Shown one piece after another: positions 25,101 to 35,561 of a stretch of DNA of 64,000 nt; the stretch's first letter is position 1, and each line of letters starts with the position of its first letter. A program made the position numbers and the translations under genes. The notes below the pieces were generated by a model. That model did not search any database. It worked only from the letters and a program-made list of their open reading frames with translations, and was not told the DNA's origin. The DNA comes from Linum tenue (lineage: Eukaryota > Streptophyta > Magnoliopsida > Malpighiales > Linaceae), in contig CAMGYJ010000006.1 of the NCBI GenBank assembly GCA_946122785.1, forward strand, positions 68,697,676 through 68,761,675. The letters are read 5' to 3'.

Positions 25101-25453
25101 GAGGAAAGAACGAGTTGAGGGAGGAGGTTGCGCCATTTTTGCTTCGTACAGGGGAGAGGGACGAGGAAGAGGAAAGTCGACAGTAGTAGAATTAGGGCTT
25201 CGGATGGGGGAAATAGACGAGGTCGTTTAAATTTAAGTAAACTAACATGTTACAGAAAGATAAAACAAGTTAAATGCTAATAATGACACGACAATGAGTA
25301 AGTGGCGTGATGGCTGAAGCAGTTTGCGGATTAAGGGAGGTCGCTAGTTCGAAACTTCATTCTAGCAAGTGTAATAAGTATATTTTTTAGCTGGGCCTTG
25401 CCAGCGCAGGGGGTGCAGCCGACCTCCCTTGGGTGGCTGTGGCTCCGCCACTG
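22156..25453 (-). mobile_element. hAT transposon with transposase, inserted in gag
   Basis: 3,298-bp element with ends CAGTGGCGTAAC and, inverted, CAGTGGCGGAGCC, flanked by the perfect 8-bp duplication TACATAAT (22148-22155, 25454-25461). It encodes on the minus strand a transposase with a TTF-type zinc finger and hAT dimerisation region. A related deletion derivative is at 46279-46963. Confidence 0.95.
22220..24657 (-). pseudogene. hAT transposase (TTF zinc finger, DUF4371, hAT dimerisation), four premature stops
   Basis: One continuous minus-strand frame runs from a likely exon start after an acceptor near 24657 to a stop at 22220, about 810 codons, with four in-frame stops and no frameshift. 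They follow LVTNGLSL (23552-23554), follow GARNMSG (about 23509), follow KRMDKI (about 23312) and follow MRDKG (about 22908). Domains in order: TTF-type finger (YCLHCYLF then GFRAWNR and HVGHVNSEHNKAV), the catalytic-core segments VDEARDTSIKEQMA and GYDGARNM, and the C-terminal dimerisation block VATARVERAFSAMNYVKN. It would cut and paste the element via its 5' terminal repeats. Two stops fit TGG-to-TGA or CGA-to-TGA transitions. A short upstream exon is expected but not identified. Confidence 0.9.
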
Positions 25454-25550
25454 TACATAATAGAGAGGTTCGACATAAGGCGTCTGGCGGATCAAGATAA
25501 TCGCTAAGAAGAGGACACGAAGTTCGTGGTCCTTGGCTTGAGGGGAGGAT

Positions 25551-25730
25551 TGTTATTGAATAATCCAAGTACCACATCGGAAATACAAGGAAAAAAACCC
25601 TTTGTATATAAGTGTCCACCTAGCCCAATTAGTACGAGGCCTTTTGGGGAGGATACCCAAAAGCAAAACCGTGCAGGCTTGGCCCAAAGCGGACAATATC
25701 GTACTAATTAGCAGCCCGGTTATTATGACA
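25551..25730 (+). repeat. family A LTR, copy 2
   Basis: 180-bp copy of the LTR at 21344-21519, preceded by the purine tract GAGGGGAGGAT and followed by a second primer site TGGTATTAGAGCC and a second copy of the leader. It therefore sits as the 3' LTR of one unit and the 5' LTR of the next. Confidence 0.85.
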
Positions 25731-25804
25731 AGTGGTATTAGAGCCTTTGGTTGCGGTTTTGGAAATTTTGTGCTGGACTGAATTTTTGCTTTGTGGAGTT
25801 TGGT

Positions 25805-26350
25805 TGGAGTTTGTTTGATAGTAAGAGACAACAATCTGGTAATAGGAAGGCGAATACAAATTCGAATTCTGTTGGTTTGAAGGATGATATCTGTCATTAC
25901 TGTAAGGAGAAAGGTCATTGGAAATTTGATTGTCCTAAACTAAAGAAATATCAGGAGAAGAAGGAAACATCTGCTGCTGTGGCGGAAGAAACTAACTCTG
26001 ATTCTGAAGATGGTTTAGCTTTAGCAGTGAATGAACAGGTACATCATCAGGATGTGTGATATTTAGATACTGTAGCTGATTATCATATGTGTCCAAGCAA
26101 AGAACGTTTTTCAACTTATGAGCAGGTAGATGGAGGACATGTTTCTATGGCCAATGGTGCTATCTGTAAGATTGTTGGAAGAGGCTCCGTCAGGATGAGG
26201 ACACATGATGGTTCTGTTCGCACCTTGAACAATGTTAGACATATTCCCAAGATGACTAAGAATCCGATATCTTTGAGTCTACTCGACTACAAGGGTTTCA
26301 GTTTCAAAGGTGAAGGTGGAGTGTTGTCTGTCTACAAGGTTCTAAGATGA
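25805..26350 (+). pseudogene. truncated copia body: gag zinc knuckle and protease
   Basis: After the leader the sequence jumps to the C-terminal gag region: CHYCKEKGHWKFDC (C-x2-C-x4-H-x4-C) and a charged tail. It then reads through a TGA (26056-26058, where Trp is expected) into the protease region YLDTVADYHMCP. The catalytic DTGA has become DTVA. The segment HIPKMTKNPISLSLLDYKG is the usual second half of the copia protease. After about 26350 a short pre-integrase remnant (KGVKVGALYGLQ) remains, then everything up to the 3' purine tract AGGTGGAGAT is deleted. Non-functional. Confidence 0.85.
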
Positions 26351-26626
26351 TTTTGAAAGGTGTCAAGGTTGGTGCCTTGTATGGTCTACAATGTTGTGTT
26401 TTGACATGTTCTGTTGGTGATAAGTGCACCAAGCTGGTTCTGAATCGCAACTCTCAACGTGGGTTGGATTTGCCGAATGTTTTGGTTTGTTGACCGCACT
26501 TAGGGGCATTTGGAAGTAGGGGGAGATTCTGGTACAACTGATTTTGAGGAGTTTGGTACATCTGGCAACTTTGGTTGCGTCTGGTACATCTGGTATTTGA
26601 CAGAGAATTCAAGTCAAGGTGGAGAT

Positions 26627-27853
26627 TGTTAGGATATGACTTTAATTTGATTTGGGTTTGTTTGGTAGGGGTGGACAACGAGAAACGGGTATTTGGGTAT
26701 ACCCATATTCGTCCCGTTTTTTTAGGGTTACGGGTACCCAAATACCCTTTTTTTTTACGGGATGGGACTTGGGATCAAGAATTACTACTTTGGGTACCCG
26801 CGGATTACCCGTTAATACCCGTTTGGGTATTATGGGTACCCGTTATACCCATTAGTTCAAAGTTGAGATGGTGGTGAATGCGCTTTGAGGAAACAGGGGA
26901 TTGTCTTTCAAGTTACTTTGGCCATTTACACTAACAGAGGTGATGGAAATGAAAATATAAATGTAAATGGTTTTTTTTCCGGTTTGAAAGGCGAAGAATG
27001 TGAGGGGTTTCCTTCCACCAAGGCCAGCCATAGCCAAAGCCGTTTGTGTATATAACTATTCGATTCTACCTTTTTGGTTGTTTATATATCAGTTATTGTT
27101 GTTATTATTATGAGCTTCTATATCGTTGGTTCTATTTCTCATTGTCGGGAAGAGGCAGACACGGTTGCAGTATTTCTAGGAAAAAGATCCCTTGCATAAT
27201 GCAATCAGACATCGCCGCCGGCCAATAACTGGCAGTAAGAAAAGAACTAGTAAGAAAGAACACTTGCTTTATTTTTCATTTGCAACGTTTTCTTTTATCC
27301 GGAGCAAGTTTCCTTGATAGCATTTCGTATGTAAGAATTGAACGGGTATTTATGAGTAGTATGGGTACCCATTATCCGTCCCGTACGGGTAATGGGTAAC
27401 CGTTAACCCGTATGGGTTTGGGACATGGGAAGGAGATTGCTCTTCAAATAGGATTGGGTACCCGTTTCAAAAGGGACGGGTATCCCGTCCCATCCCATTG
27501 CCCACCCCTATTGTTTGGTGTTTTGAGCGTATTTTGTTTGGGTTTGTGTTTGGGCTTTGTTTTGGCATTTTCCTTTATAGGTTAGGAAAATGTGTTTGGT
27601 TTTCTGTTTGGGATTAGGAGAAGAGTTCTATGAATACTCTTCATCACCCTAGTCTGTAGTAAGGTCAGTTAGGTTAGTTTGTTTGGTTTGTCTGTTCTGG
27701 AATTTGGTTTGTAACCTGTACTCTCCTCAAAGCAGTGAAATTTGTTCTCCCCTACCCGTGGATTAGCTAGCACAAATTGTGTTAGTGAACCACATTAAAT
27801 TTGTGTTCGTTCGTGTTGATTTTGATTATCGATTGCACACTTCTGTTTTGACA
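26627..27853 (+). repeat. copia LTR (family B), interrupted by a hAT MITE
   Basis: Begins TGTTAGGATATGAC directly after the purine tract AAGGTGGAGAT and ends GTTTTGACA at 27853. Without the MITE it is about 374 bp. The 3' half contains the typical CTCCCCTACCCGTGGATTAG..GTGAACCAC phrase of copia LTR ends. It does not match the family A LTR. Confidence 0.75.
26666..27510. mobile_element. hAT-type MITE with GGGTACCC words, carrying foreign centre
   Basis: 845-bp element with ends TAGGGGTGGACAACG and CATTGCCCACCCCTA, flanked by the perfect 8-bp duplication TTGTTTGG (26658-26665, 27511-27518). The arms (26666-26855 and about 27345-27510) repeat GGGTATACCC/GGGTACCCG words. The centre (about 26860-27340) has a quite different composition, includes a minus-strand frame opening MAMAGLGGRKPLTFF, and may be captured sequence of unknown origin. 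Confidence 0.9.
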
Positions 27854-27957
27854 AAAAAAAAATACCATTGCATAAATAAATCAATACCATTATGAAAAAC
27901 AAACTATACCATTTCATAAAACAAAACAATGAACCAATACCAAAACAAAAAATTACC
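27854..27957. repeat. ~125-bp tandem repeat (second part)
   Basis: End of unit 2 and a partial unit 3 of the repeat at 21119-21343, directly before the LINE ORF1 region. Confidence 0.7.
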
Positions 27958-30871
27958 AAATCTAGAGAGATAGGGAGGGAAGGAGACCATCATCGTCTCA
28001 CCCCTCCACCACAAGCGTTTGAGAGAGAGAGAGAGAGAGAGAGACCGCAATCTCATATTCGCACGAGTGTGGACCGTGGCGTTAAGCGAGTCCCTCGTGT
28101 GTTTAAACGTGCTTATCCCTCGGCTAGGAGGAAGCGCAAATGTGATGGGGATGATTTTGAGGTTTATTCACACTGCAAAAAACCTAGGTTGTCCCAAAAG
28201 TTGGGATGGCGTTTTAGCCTACCGTCGTCAGCGGAGGCGGAAATGGGGTCGGTAGAAATCCCCTCAAGAACGGCGATTGCTGAAACCTGTGGCAGTGCCC
28301 AGGATGTCAAAGTGACTATAAATGGAGGTCACCAGATAAGGCCTTCTAAGATCGTGGAATGTGATGATTCGTTACGCAGGTTCACGTGGCCGGATAATTT
28401 TACTCCGGCGGCGGTTGAATCAATGGCAGGTATAATTGCTCCCGACGGTGGTATAGCCGCGTCGGAAACTGGGCAAAGATGGCAACGGAAAAAATGGGCG
28501 GAGCAACAGATCTCCCCCCTTTTGAGATTTTCCGGATTCTCCGGAGATAGGATGCGATCCGAATCCCCCATCTTCTGCCCAACCTCTTTTCAAATTCAAT
28601 TGTCGAATCCTAATAGAACTCTTCCTAGCATGAAGACATCGGTTACGTCTCCTTGTGGACGGGGTGGGGTCAGCTTCCTATATAGAGCACGCCTGGCCTG
28701 TTCGGCTTCTTTCCCCTATCAAAGGAGAAATTGGCTGCTGGCGACCCTTTCATCCCCATCCCCCATACAGAAGATTGCCGATAGTCTCGTGCTTTCAGGT
28801 AAGGGTTCCTTTGGTTCTGACTTCCTTGAGGGGTATTCCTCTTTCAATTGTGATCCATTAATCCACCGCCCATACCTAGAGCTGCGACAGCCTGAGAATA
28901 GCGTGAGGGTATGTGATAAAATTAATGGCGCCCAGCCTGTGCCCTTGTGTTTTCAGGTGCCCAAGATGATGCATGTCACTGATGACCAGGTTGTGCAGTT
29001 TACCCTGGGTGAGGTCCAGTCTGTGAGATTCCGCACCTCGCGCTCTCTGCTTGGACGGGTCTTCTCTGATAGTGCTGTGCCAATTGAGGAGCTGCGGGAG
29101 GCAGCCAATTCCCAATGGCAAGGAAGGGGCCAAATTCGAGCCCTGGTGGCTAGACATGGTTTGGTGGAGTTTGTGCTGCCGAGTGAAGAGGCAAAAACTT
29201 GGGTCCTGAAGCGTAGTCCTTAGGTACTGCGGTCTGCGAGACAAAATTGTTTGCTTGCGATCTTGGACTCAGACGATCACAAAGGCGACTGTTGATGCAA
29301 TGGCAATTGCCCCGTTTCGTATCCAACTCTGGGGTATTCGAGAAGATGTTTGTACCAAGCAATTTGGTCAAAAACTAATTGCCCCAACTATTGGCCAGGT
29401 TTTAGAATCGGGTGTCTTCGCCTGTAAAGAGACGGGGGAATGTTTTGTAAAAGTCAAAGCTTTGATAGACTTCATCAAACCATTACGATCTCAGTTGTTT
29501 GCGGCAAGTGAGGAGATCAGTTGTTTCTGGGCCAATCTCCGTTATGAGTTCTTGCCTAGCTTCTGCTTTCATTGTGGACGTGTGGGCCATGTCCAAAGAG
29601 ATTGCGCATATGATCCCCCTACCCGGAAGGAGAATTTCGGCCCACATATGGTCACAAAGAAGCTAGGCCAGAAAATCTATGACGAGGACAACAATTCCCA
29701 ACCATTTCGCGGTCCTCGCAATACCGTGTGGGTGAATAAATCTGTTCGTGTGCAACTTGAACCAGCTGGCTATGGTCAGGCGCATGTAGAAGAACAAGTG
29801 AGGGGGCGGGATGCTCACCAAAGGCAACAGGAATTCCCGCGACCCCAGCTGCAGGAAATGGACCGGATGCGGCAGAGATTTGGTGAGCCGATCGCGGAGC
29901 AGCATAGGAAGAGCCCACGGGTCTTCCGGGTGTCCAAACCCCCCAAGTTGCGTACTGGAAATAGAATGCGAAGGGGTATGAATGGCCCGGAGAGTCGTCA
30001 GGCGGTGCAGGAATCCCCCCGTGGCGGTTGTCGACGGCTGAATCGTGGTAGAAATAGGGCGCCGTGTGATAATGTGACTCACCGGGGTAAGGCGCCCATG
30101 ACCACCAAAAGGTCGGAGGTGGAGGCGGTCTCGCCTGAGATTAGTGGCCCTTTAGCTGAAACCCGCCGCCGGGGTCTACTGCTGCAAGAGGACTCTGATA
30201 ACGATTTTGAATTCCAGGGGAGGGAACAGATGGCGGACCTGAGTCTCGATGGGGATGGTACTCTTGCGTCTCACCCGAAGCCATTGGGGCCAATTAGTGG
30301 GACGGTGGATGCGGATAATGGTCACCCTCCGGCCCAAACTCATGTAATCATTGATGGGCCTCCTGCTGCAGAGCCCACTGATGCTAGGAAGGCTGTAATT
30401 ATTGATGGGCCTCCTGCTGTAGAGCCCACTGATGCTAGGAAGGCTGTAATTATTGATGGGCCTCCTGCTGCAGAGCCCACTGATGCTAGGAAGGCCCGGA
30501 AGAACAAGGGCTCCAAGGCCCGTGTCAAAGAAACTCTCGGCCCTGTTGAGAAGACGCGGATGGGACGCAAAGGGAGTAAAGTGGTGGGGCAGGTACCCAC
30601 TGATGTGAAACAGGGTGAAGGTATTGCTGTGGATTTGGGGAAGGTGGGGTCGCAGTCCCCTACCTTTGACTCTGATGAGGATAATGGCGGCCAGTTTGAA
30701 GTACGGAAACGTACAACTAGCCCGGTGCGTGCTACACATGGCCATGTCCACAAGGTTGTTGTTGCGTTTGAGAGTGGGTTAATCATTGGTGATGGTGACA
30801 GTGACAGTATGGTGGAGCGGATCCAAGAAGAGAAGGGTTTGACCAATACTGTGGTGAATGAGTATGGGTAG
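27892..30871 (+). pseudogene. LINE ORF1 (DUF4283-like, zinc knuckle), one frameshift
   Basis: Two overlapping-in-sense frames make one ORF1. The first ends at 29221-29223 with a stop; the second frame is open from about 29220 to 30871, so a one-base shift lies near 29220. The upstream part includes a DUF4283-type region ending LPSEEAKTWVL. The second part has IQLWGI, the domain IDFIKPLRSQLF and the knuckle CFHCGRVGHVQRDC (zf-CCHC_4), then a basic, low-complexity tail with three 17-residue repeats (VIIDGPPAAEPTDARKA) at about 30344-30496. ORF1 binds the LINE RNA. The start codon is not certain; MKNKL at 27892 lies in tandem-repeat sequence and the true start is probably downstream. Confidence 0.8.
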
Positions 30872-31029
30872 AATCTTCTAGACCCTGCGATTGGTAGCCG
30901 GAAGAGATCTTTGGAGTCAATGGCGGGTGAGATAGGAGATGCCCCGTCACCCAAAAGGCAGTTTGTGGAGGAGATTGAGACTGATGAAATGGTGGAGGTA
31001 GCCAGCCATGAGTGGCCCCACCCAGATAA

Positions 31030-32107
31030 ATGAGACTTCTGTCCTGGAATGTGAGAGGAATTGGGCCATCCCTCACATTCCAAACTGCTGTCGGTTTAGT
31101 TCGTTCCAATAAACCGGATCTGGTGTTTTTCTCGGAAACACGTTCGAGAGGGAGAGTAGTTTCCCGCCGTATGCGTGGATTAGGTTTTCTTTCTTCTTGT
31201 TGTTTTTTTGTTGATGCGGTCGACGCATCTGGTGGTTTAGTTGTGGCTTGGTCCCCCGAAGTTGATGCTTCGGTGTTTTTTCACTCCAATTTCTGTATTT
31301 GTGTTCGAATTAATGAAATGGACTTTTCGTATGTGGTGATTTATGTCTACATGAGTTGCAATATAGCGGTGAGAGCCACCCAGTTGGGTCAGCTCCAGGA
31401 ACTTTGTGAGGGCCTCCTTGTTCCCTACGTTGTCATAGGTGATTTTAACACGACTCTTCATGAGAGGGAAAAGGACGGGGGGAACCAATGGAACGCTGCG
31501 CACTCTCTCAGCCTGCGTAATTTTATTCAAAATTTGGGGCTTTTGGATCCAGGCTATCAAGGGGATCAGTTTACTTGGACGAACAAACGAATGGGAGCGG
31601 CTTGTATCAGGGAAAGACTGGATAGAGCGCTTTGTTCCCAGCCCTGGCTTGACCGTTTCCCCGATACCTTGGTGAAGCATTTTACTGATCAGGGGTCAGA
31701 CCACCGCGCCCTCATTCTCTCTGATAAACCCTATGTTCGTAATAGTCGACCCCTTTTTCGGTTTGATGCTCGTTGGGCTGATAATCCTGAAGTTCGAGCT
31801 ATGGTGGATTATGTGTGGCAGGAAGAGGTTCAGGGGACCCCAATGTTCCGATTATGGGAACGGCTTAAGAAACTTCGTCATTTATTATATGACTGGAGTA
31901 GAGCGGGGACTAGCAATTCCTTGCGCAATATAAATACTCTTCAGCATGAGATTGAGAGGATCAAGCAAATTCACCCGATTAATTGGGATGAGATCAGGCA
32001 GCTGGAAGAGGAGTAAAATAGACAGTGGGAGGCGGAGGAGGTTTACTGGCAGCAAAAGTCCAGAGTTCACTGGTTGAAGAAGGGCGATCAAAACATGTCC
32101 TATCACC
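31030..32107 (+). CDS. LINE ORF2 endonuclease domain
   Basis: ORF2 begins MRLLSWNVRGIG, the exact N-terminal signature of plant LINE apurinic-like endonucleases. Catalytic motifs follow: FFSETRS (E), VVIGDFNTTLHERE (D/N), FTWTNKR and the C-terminal SDHRALIL (D-H). It nicks target DNA to prime reverse transcription. A TAA interrupts at 32014-32016 (in QLEEE), and the frame then continues through WEAEEVYWQQKSRVHWLKKGD to about 32107. There a one-base shift leads into the frame that starts at 32108. 158 bases separate ORF1 and ORF2. Confidence 0.92.
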
Positions 32108-33943
32108 ATGACTAGGACGCGCCGTAAACGAAACTTCGTGGCTGGACTAAAAAAGGATGATGGCGAATGGGTCACTGATGAGAAAGGAAAGGCGGATGTG
32201 GCGATTGAGTTTTATAAACATCTGTTCACCTCCGAAAACCAAGTCCTGAATATGCGTGACCGTCTGGCAGGTTTACCAATTGACCAATGTGTCACTCCGG
32301 AAATGAATGCTGACCTAACGGCTGTTGTGAATCCGGATGAGGTACGCAAGACTGTTTTTGCTATGGGTTCTAAATAGGCTCCCGGTTCCGATGGGTTTAC
32401 CGGGAAATTTTTTAAGGCGTTTTGGGGGATTGTGGGGAGGTTGGTGGTTGAAGCAGTTGTTTCTTTTTTCGAAACTGGACGGATGCTTCGTAGTTTCAAT
32501 CACACCTGGCTCACTCTAGTTCCCAAAGTGGATAATGTGGAATCCATGAGGCAGCTGCGACCGATCAGCTTATGCCAATTTGTCTACAAAGTTATAACCA
32601 AAATCATGGCGGAACGACTATCAGTCATACTCCCGAAGCTTGTCTCGGTGGGGCAAAACTCTTTTATTCGGGATAGACACATTGTTGAGAACATTCTCCT
32701 TGGGCATGAGTTAATGCACTACTTAAAAATCAAAACCCATGGGCAGAAAGGGTATATGGTTCTGAAGGTTGACATGGAAAAGGCCTATGATAGAGTTGAA
32801 TGGCCCTTTCTGCTTGCTGTTTTGGAAAAGATGGGGTTTACCTCGGTTTGGCAAGGATGGATTTTTGAATGTCTCCGATCGGCGTCCTTCTCTGTGCTAA
32901 TGAACGGTACCCCGTCAGGATATTTTAGTCCTTCCAGGGGGCTTCGGCAAGGGGATCCTTTATCCCCTCTCCTTTTTGTGCTATGCACAGAGGGCTTCGC
33001 GGCTCTCCTACGGCAGGCTATTTCGGAAAATCGATTGACAGGGGTAAAAGTAGCTCCACGTGCCCCTAGGATCTCGCATTTGTTTTTTGCTGATGATTCG
33101 TATCTGTTCTTGCGAGGCACGCTCCAGGAGTGTGAAAATATGATCGAGGTATTGAATGAATATGAGGAGTTGAGTGGTCAGCGGGTGAATTTAGCAAAAT
33201 CAGCGGTGTGCTTCAGTAAGAATATTGCGACTCCGGACCAGGAATTTTTGGCGGCGATATTGGGGGTTGGGGCAGTTGGGGTCCATGATAAGTACCTCGG
33301 CTTGCCTTCTTTGCTTGCCCGGTCAAAAATGGAGACTTTCCGATATCTTGAGGAAAAGTTGATGGCTCGGCTCCAAGGTTGGAAACGGAGAACTTTGTCT
33401 TGGGCGGCGAGGGAAACATTGATAAAGTCTATAGCCTTGGCATTACCGCTACATGTAATGTCGTGTTTTAAATTGCCGGTTTCTCTGTATCGTCTCCTGG
33501 ACAAACATGTCGCCCGCTTCTGGTGGGGTGCTGATGAGGGCAATTCCAAAATCCGGTGGATGGCCTGGCGTGATTTGTGTAGGAGCAAGCATGATGGGGG
33601 GATGGGCTTTCGCAAATTTGAACATTTTAATCAGGCTCTCCTTGCTAAAGTTGGTTGGCGTATTCTTGTGGAGCCACAATCGCTTCTCGCCAGGTCTATA
33701 AGGGTAAATACTTTCCTAATGGGCATTTCCTGCATGCTAAAGCTCGTTCACGCCCGTCGTGGGGGTGGCAGAGTATCCTGTTTGGCCGAAAGCTTCTGGA
33801 GATGGGGCTTAGATGGCAGATTGGCAATGGGCGATCGACATCGCTTCTGCATTCAACTTGGATCCCTCAATTCCAACTGGACCCCCCGCGGTATAATCCG
33901 CAAATTTTACCTAGTGGGGGCGATCCCCCAGTTGCTGAACTGA
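32108..33943 (+). pseudogene. LINE ORF2 reverse transcriptase domain, premature TAG
   Basis: Continues ORF2 in the next frame. An in-frame TAG at 32375-32377 (MGSK then APGSDGFTG, where QAPGPDG is expected) fits a CAG to TAG change. Beyond it lie all RT blocks: RPISLCQFVYKVITK, NSFIRDRHIVENILL, KVDMEKAYDRVEW (first Asp), GLRQGDPLSPLLF and the catalytic FADDSYLF, then the thumb region with KYLGLPSLL. The enzyme copies LINE RNA at the nicked target. The frame drifts from the true one near 33695, after which the coding sense continues in the frame of 33655-34221. Confidence 0.92.
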
Positions 33944-34448
33944 TTTGTCAAGGAGAGGGGCAATGGTGTGATAGTAAACTTAGCCAGTGGTTTGACCCAC
34001 CTACTTGTCGTTTCATTACAGCTATCCCTCTCCCGCGTCATAACGTGGAGGATAGGCTTGTATGGTGGGATACGGCTGATGGGGTTTTCTCGGTTAAATC
34101 GGCATATACCATTTGGCGGTATCCATTGATAGGAGAAGGGGTCGTTGGAAGGCTACGGCAAGCTGGATGGATAGGACGAGTTGGATCCGATTGTGGGAGG
34201 CTAAGATCCCTCCTAAACTAAAGGTGTTTGTGTGGCAACTCCTCAACTGAATTTTACCAACTACGGAAGCTCTCATTGAGAAGAAAGTCCCGGTGCATCC
34301 TCGGTGCCCGGTTTGCTGGGAGAGCAAGGAAACGATGGAACATCTGTTTCTAGACTGTCCGGTGGCGCAAGCTCTGTGGGGCTATTCGGGCCTTGAGTAT
34401 TTAGGGGAGGGCTTCCTCGGCATACTTTCCCTCTTTTTCTAAAAAGGT
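33655..34448 (+). pseudogene. LINE ORF2 post-RT segment with zf-RVT
   Basis: From about 33695 the correct frame reads VYKGKYFPNGHFLHAKARS, LLHSTWIP and WWDTADGVFSVKSAY, the conserved segment between plant LINE RT and RNase H. After another shift near 34135 the zf-RVT motif appears: KVFVWQLL, then RCPVCWESKETMEHLFLDCPVA (C-x2-C..H..C). Function is probably RNA/DNA binding. Two or three small lesions separate the pieces. Confidence 0.85.
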
Positions 34449-35095
34449 TGATGGCTTTAATTCATCAGCCGACCCTTTTTATGGGAATGATTGCGGTGTT
34501 GTGGTGGATCTGGCGGTCTCGGAATTGGGTGGTTTTTGAGGGTAAGCAGTTTGGGATCCCTGCTTTGATGCGCCAGTTTACCCAGCAGTATGAGGAGTGG
34601 GTGCGCCTTCCGGTGGATAAGGGTCCTCAGCCCACGCAAACGCACCAACCGGGGCAGGAGGTCCCTACGAGGGTTATTTGCATGTGGGATGGGGCGACTA
34701 GGAGCGGTTCTCACTCGGCAGGAGGGTTGGTTTTGCTGACCCCTGCTCGAGAGGTCTTGCTAGCAAAAGGGGTCTAATTTCCGATAATTGATGATCCCAT
34801 GATGGTGGAGCTGCTTGCCCTTCGCGAGGGTATTCTTTGGTGTCTGGAGCGGGGGTTCACGGATGTCCGGTTTGAAGGAGATGCCAAGGTTGTCATTGAT
34901 AAGATCCTACAAGCTGATACTAGGGACAATCGGATGGGAGCGATTCTGGAAGAGGTGGTGCTGGGATTTTCCAGTAACCCGGGGTTTAGTGTTCGGTTTG
35001 TTGGTCGGGGTAGTAATAGGGTAGCCCATTTGGTGGCTAGAAAGGCCCTTTCTTTGTACCCGGCTACGAGTCGTTTGTTCGATTTTCAGTCCTGA
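34448..35095 (+). CDS. LINE ORF2 C-terminal RNase H domain
   Basis: RVT_3-type RNase H: MWDGATRSGSHSAGGLVL (first Asp), ELLALREGILWCLERG (Glu), FEGDAKVV (Asp) and NRVAHLVAR near the C-terminus, the pattern of plant RNase H-like domains found at the end of many plant L1 ORF2 proteins. A TAA at 34777-34779 interrupts between strand two and the Glu helix. It stops at 35095, 58 bases before the poly(A). It would remove template RNA during target-primed synthesis. Confidence 0.88.
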
Positions 35096-35286
35096 CTGAT
35101 CTCCAGGATGTAATTGCCTATTTTTTAAATCAATATATGATTATCTTTTGTCAAAAAAAAAGTTTACACCGTAATTACTAAAAAATAAGTAATCACTCTA
35201 ACGGCGTAACCTATTCCCATCTTCTAATGATCTACCGGTGATTTTTGGCAAATCATCGAAACAAAGAAATTAGCAAATTATGTTTT

Positions 35287-35561
35287 TATTATGTAAATAT
35301 TGATATATGGATGACCAATGGCCTACCACATTAGATGCTCACTTGGGAGTTACATGTAACCCCTATTTCTACATCATTATCTCTCATTTATATGCATTGA
35401 TATAAGGGTGTAGTGGTTACCAAAGTGTGCCTATAAATATAGCACACCATTGTATCAAAACTTAAGAATGAATAAGAAAGCTCACTTCCCCCTATCTTCT
35501 TTGTGTCTTTCCCTCTCTAATCTTCTCTTGTAGTTGTTTATATTACATTAGTTTCATAACA
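35287..35561 (+). repeat. 5' LTR, 275 bp
   Basis: Contains a TATA-like CTATAAATATAGC at about 35431-35443 and a downstream pyrimidine-rich region. Identical to 39941-40215 as far as I can compare. Confidence 0.9.

Larger units (their letters stand above)
21344..25730 (+). mobile_element. gag-only LTR element (TR-GAG-like), split by a hAT element
   Basis: LTR (21344-21519), primer site, leader, gag lacking pol, purine tract (25541-25550) and LTR (25551-25730). Excluding the nested hAT it is about 1.1 kb. The two LTRs differ at several positions (GTTATGGGACAATCC against GTTATTGAATAATCC), so it is not recent. Confidence 0.75.
27960..35161 (+). mobile_element. L1-type LINE with RNase H domain
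   Basis: About 7.2 kb with ORF1 (nucleic-acid-binding, zinc knuckle), ORF2 endonuclease, reverse transcriptase, zf-RVT and RNase H, ending in a short poly(A) (35153-35161) after TTATCTTTTGTC. The 5' end is not certain and no target duplication was found. A (GA)n microsatellite lies at 28021-28044. ORFs are broken by a few single-base lesions, so the element is inactive but not old. Confidence 0.93.

Noticed and set aside
30340..31083. 247-codon minus-strand frame
   Set aside because: Mirror of LINE ORF1; the apparent peptide repeats only reflect the 51-bp triplication.
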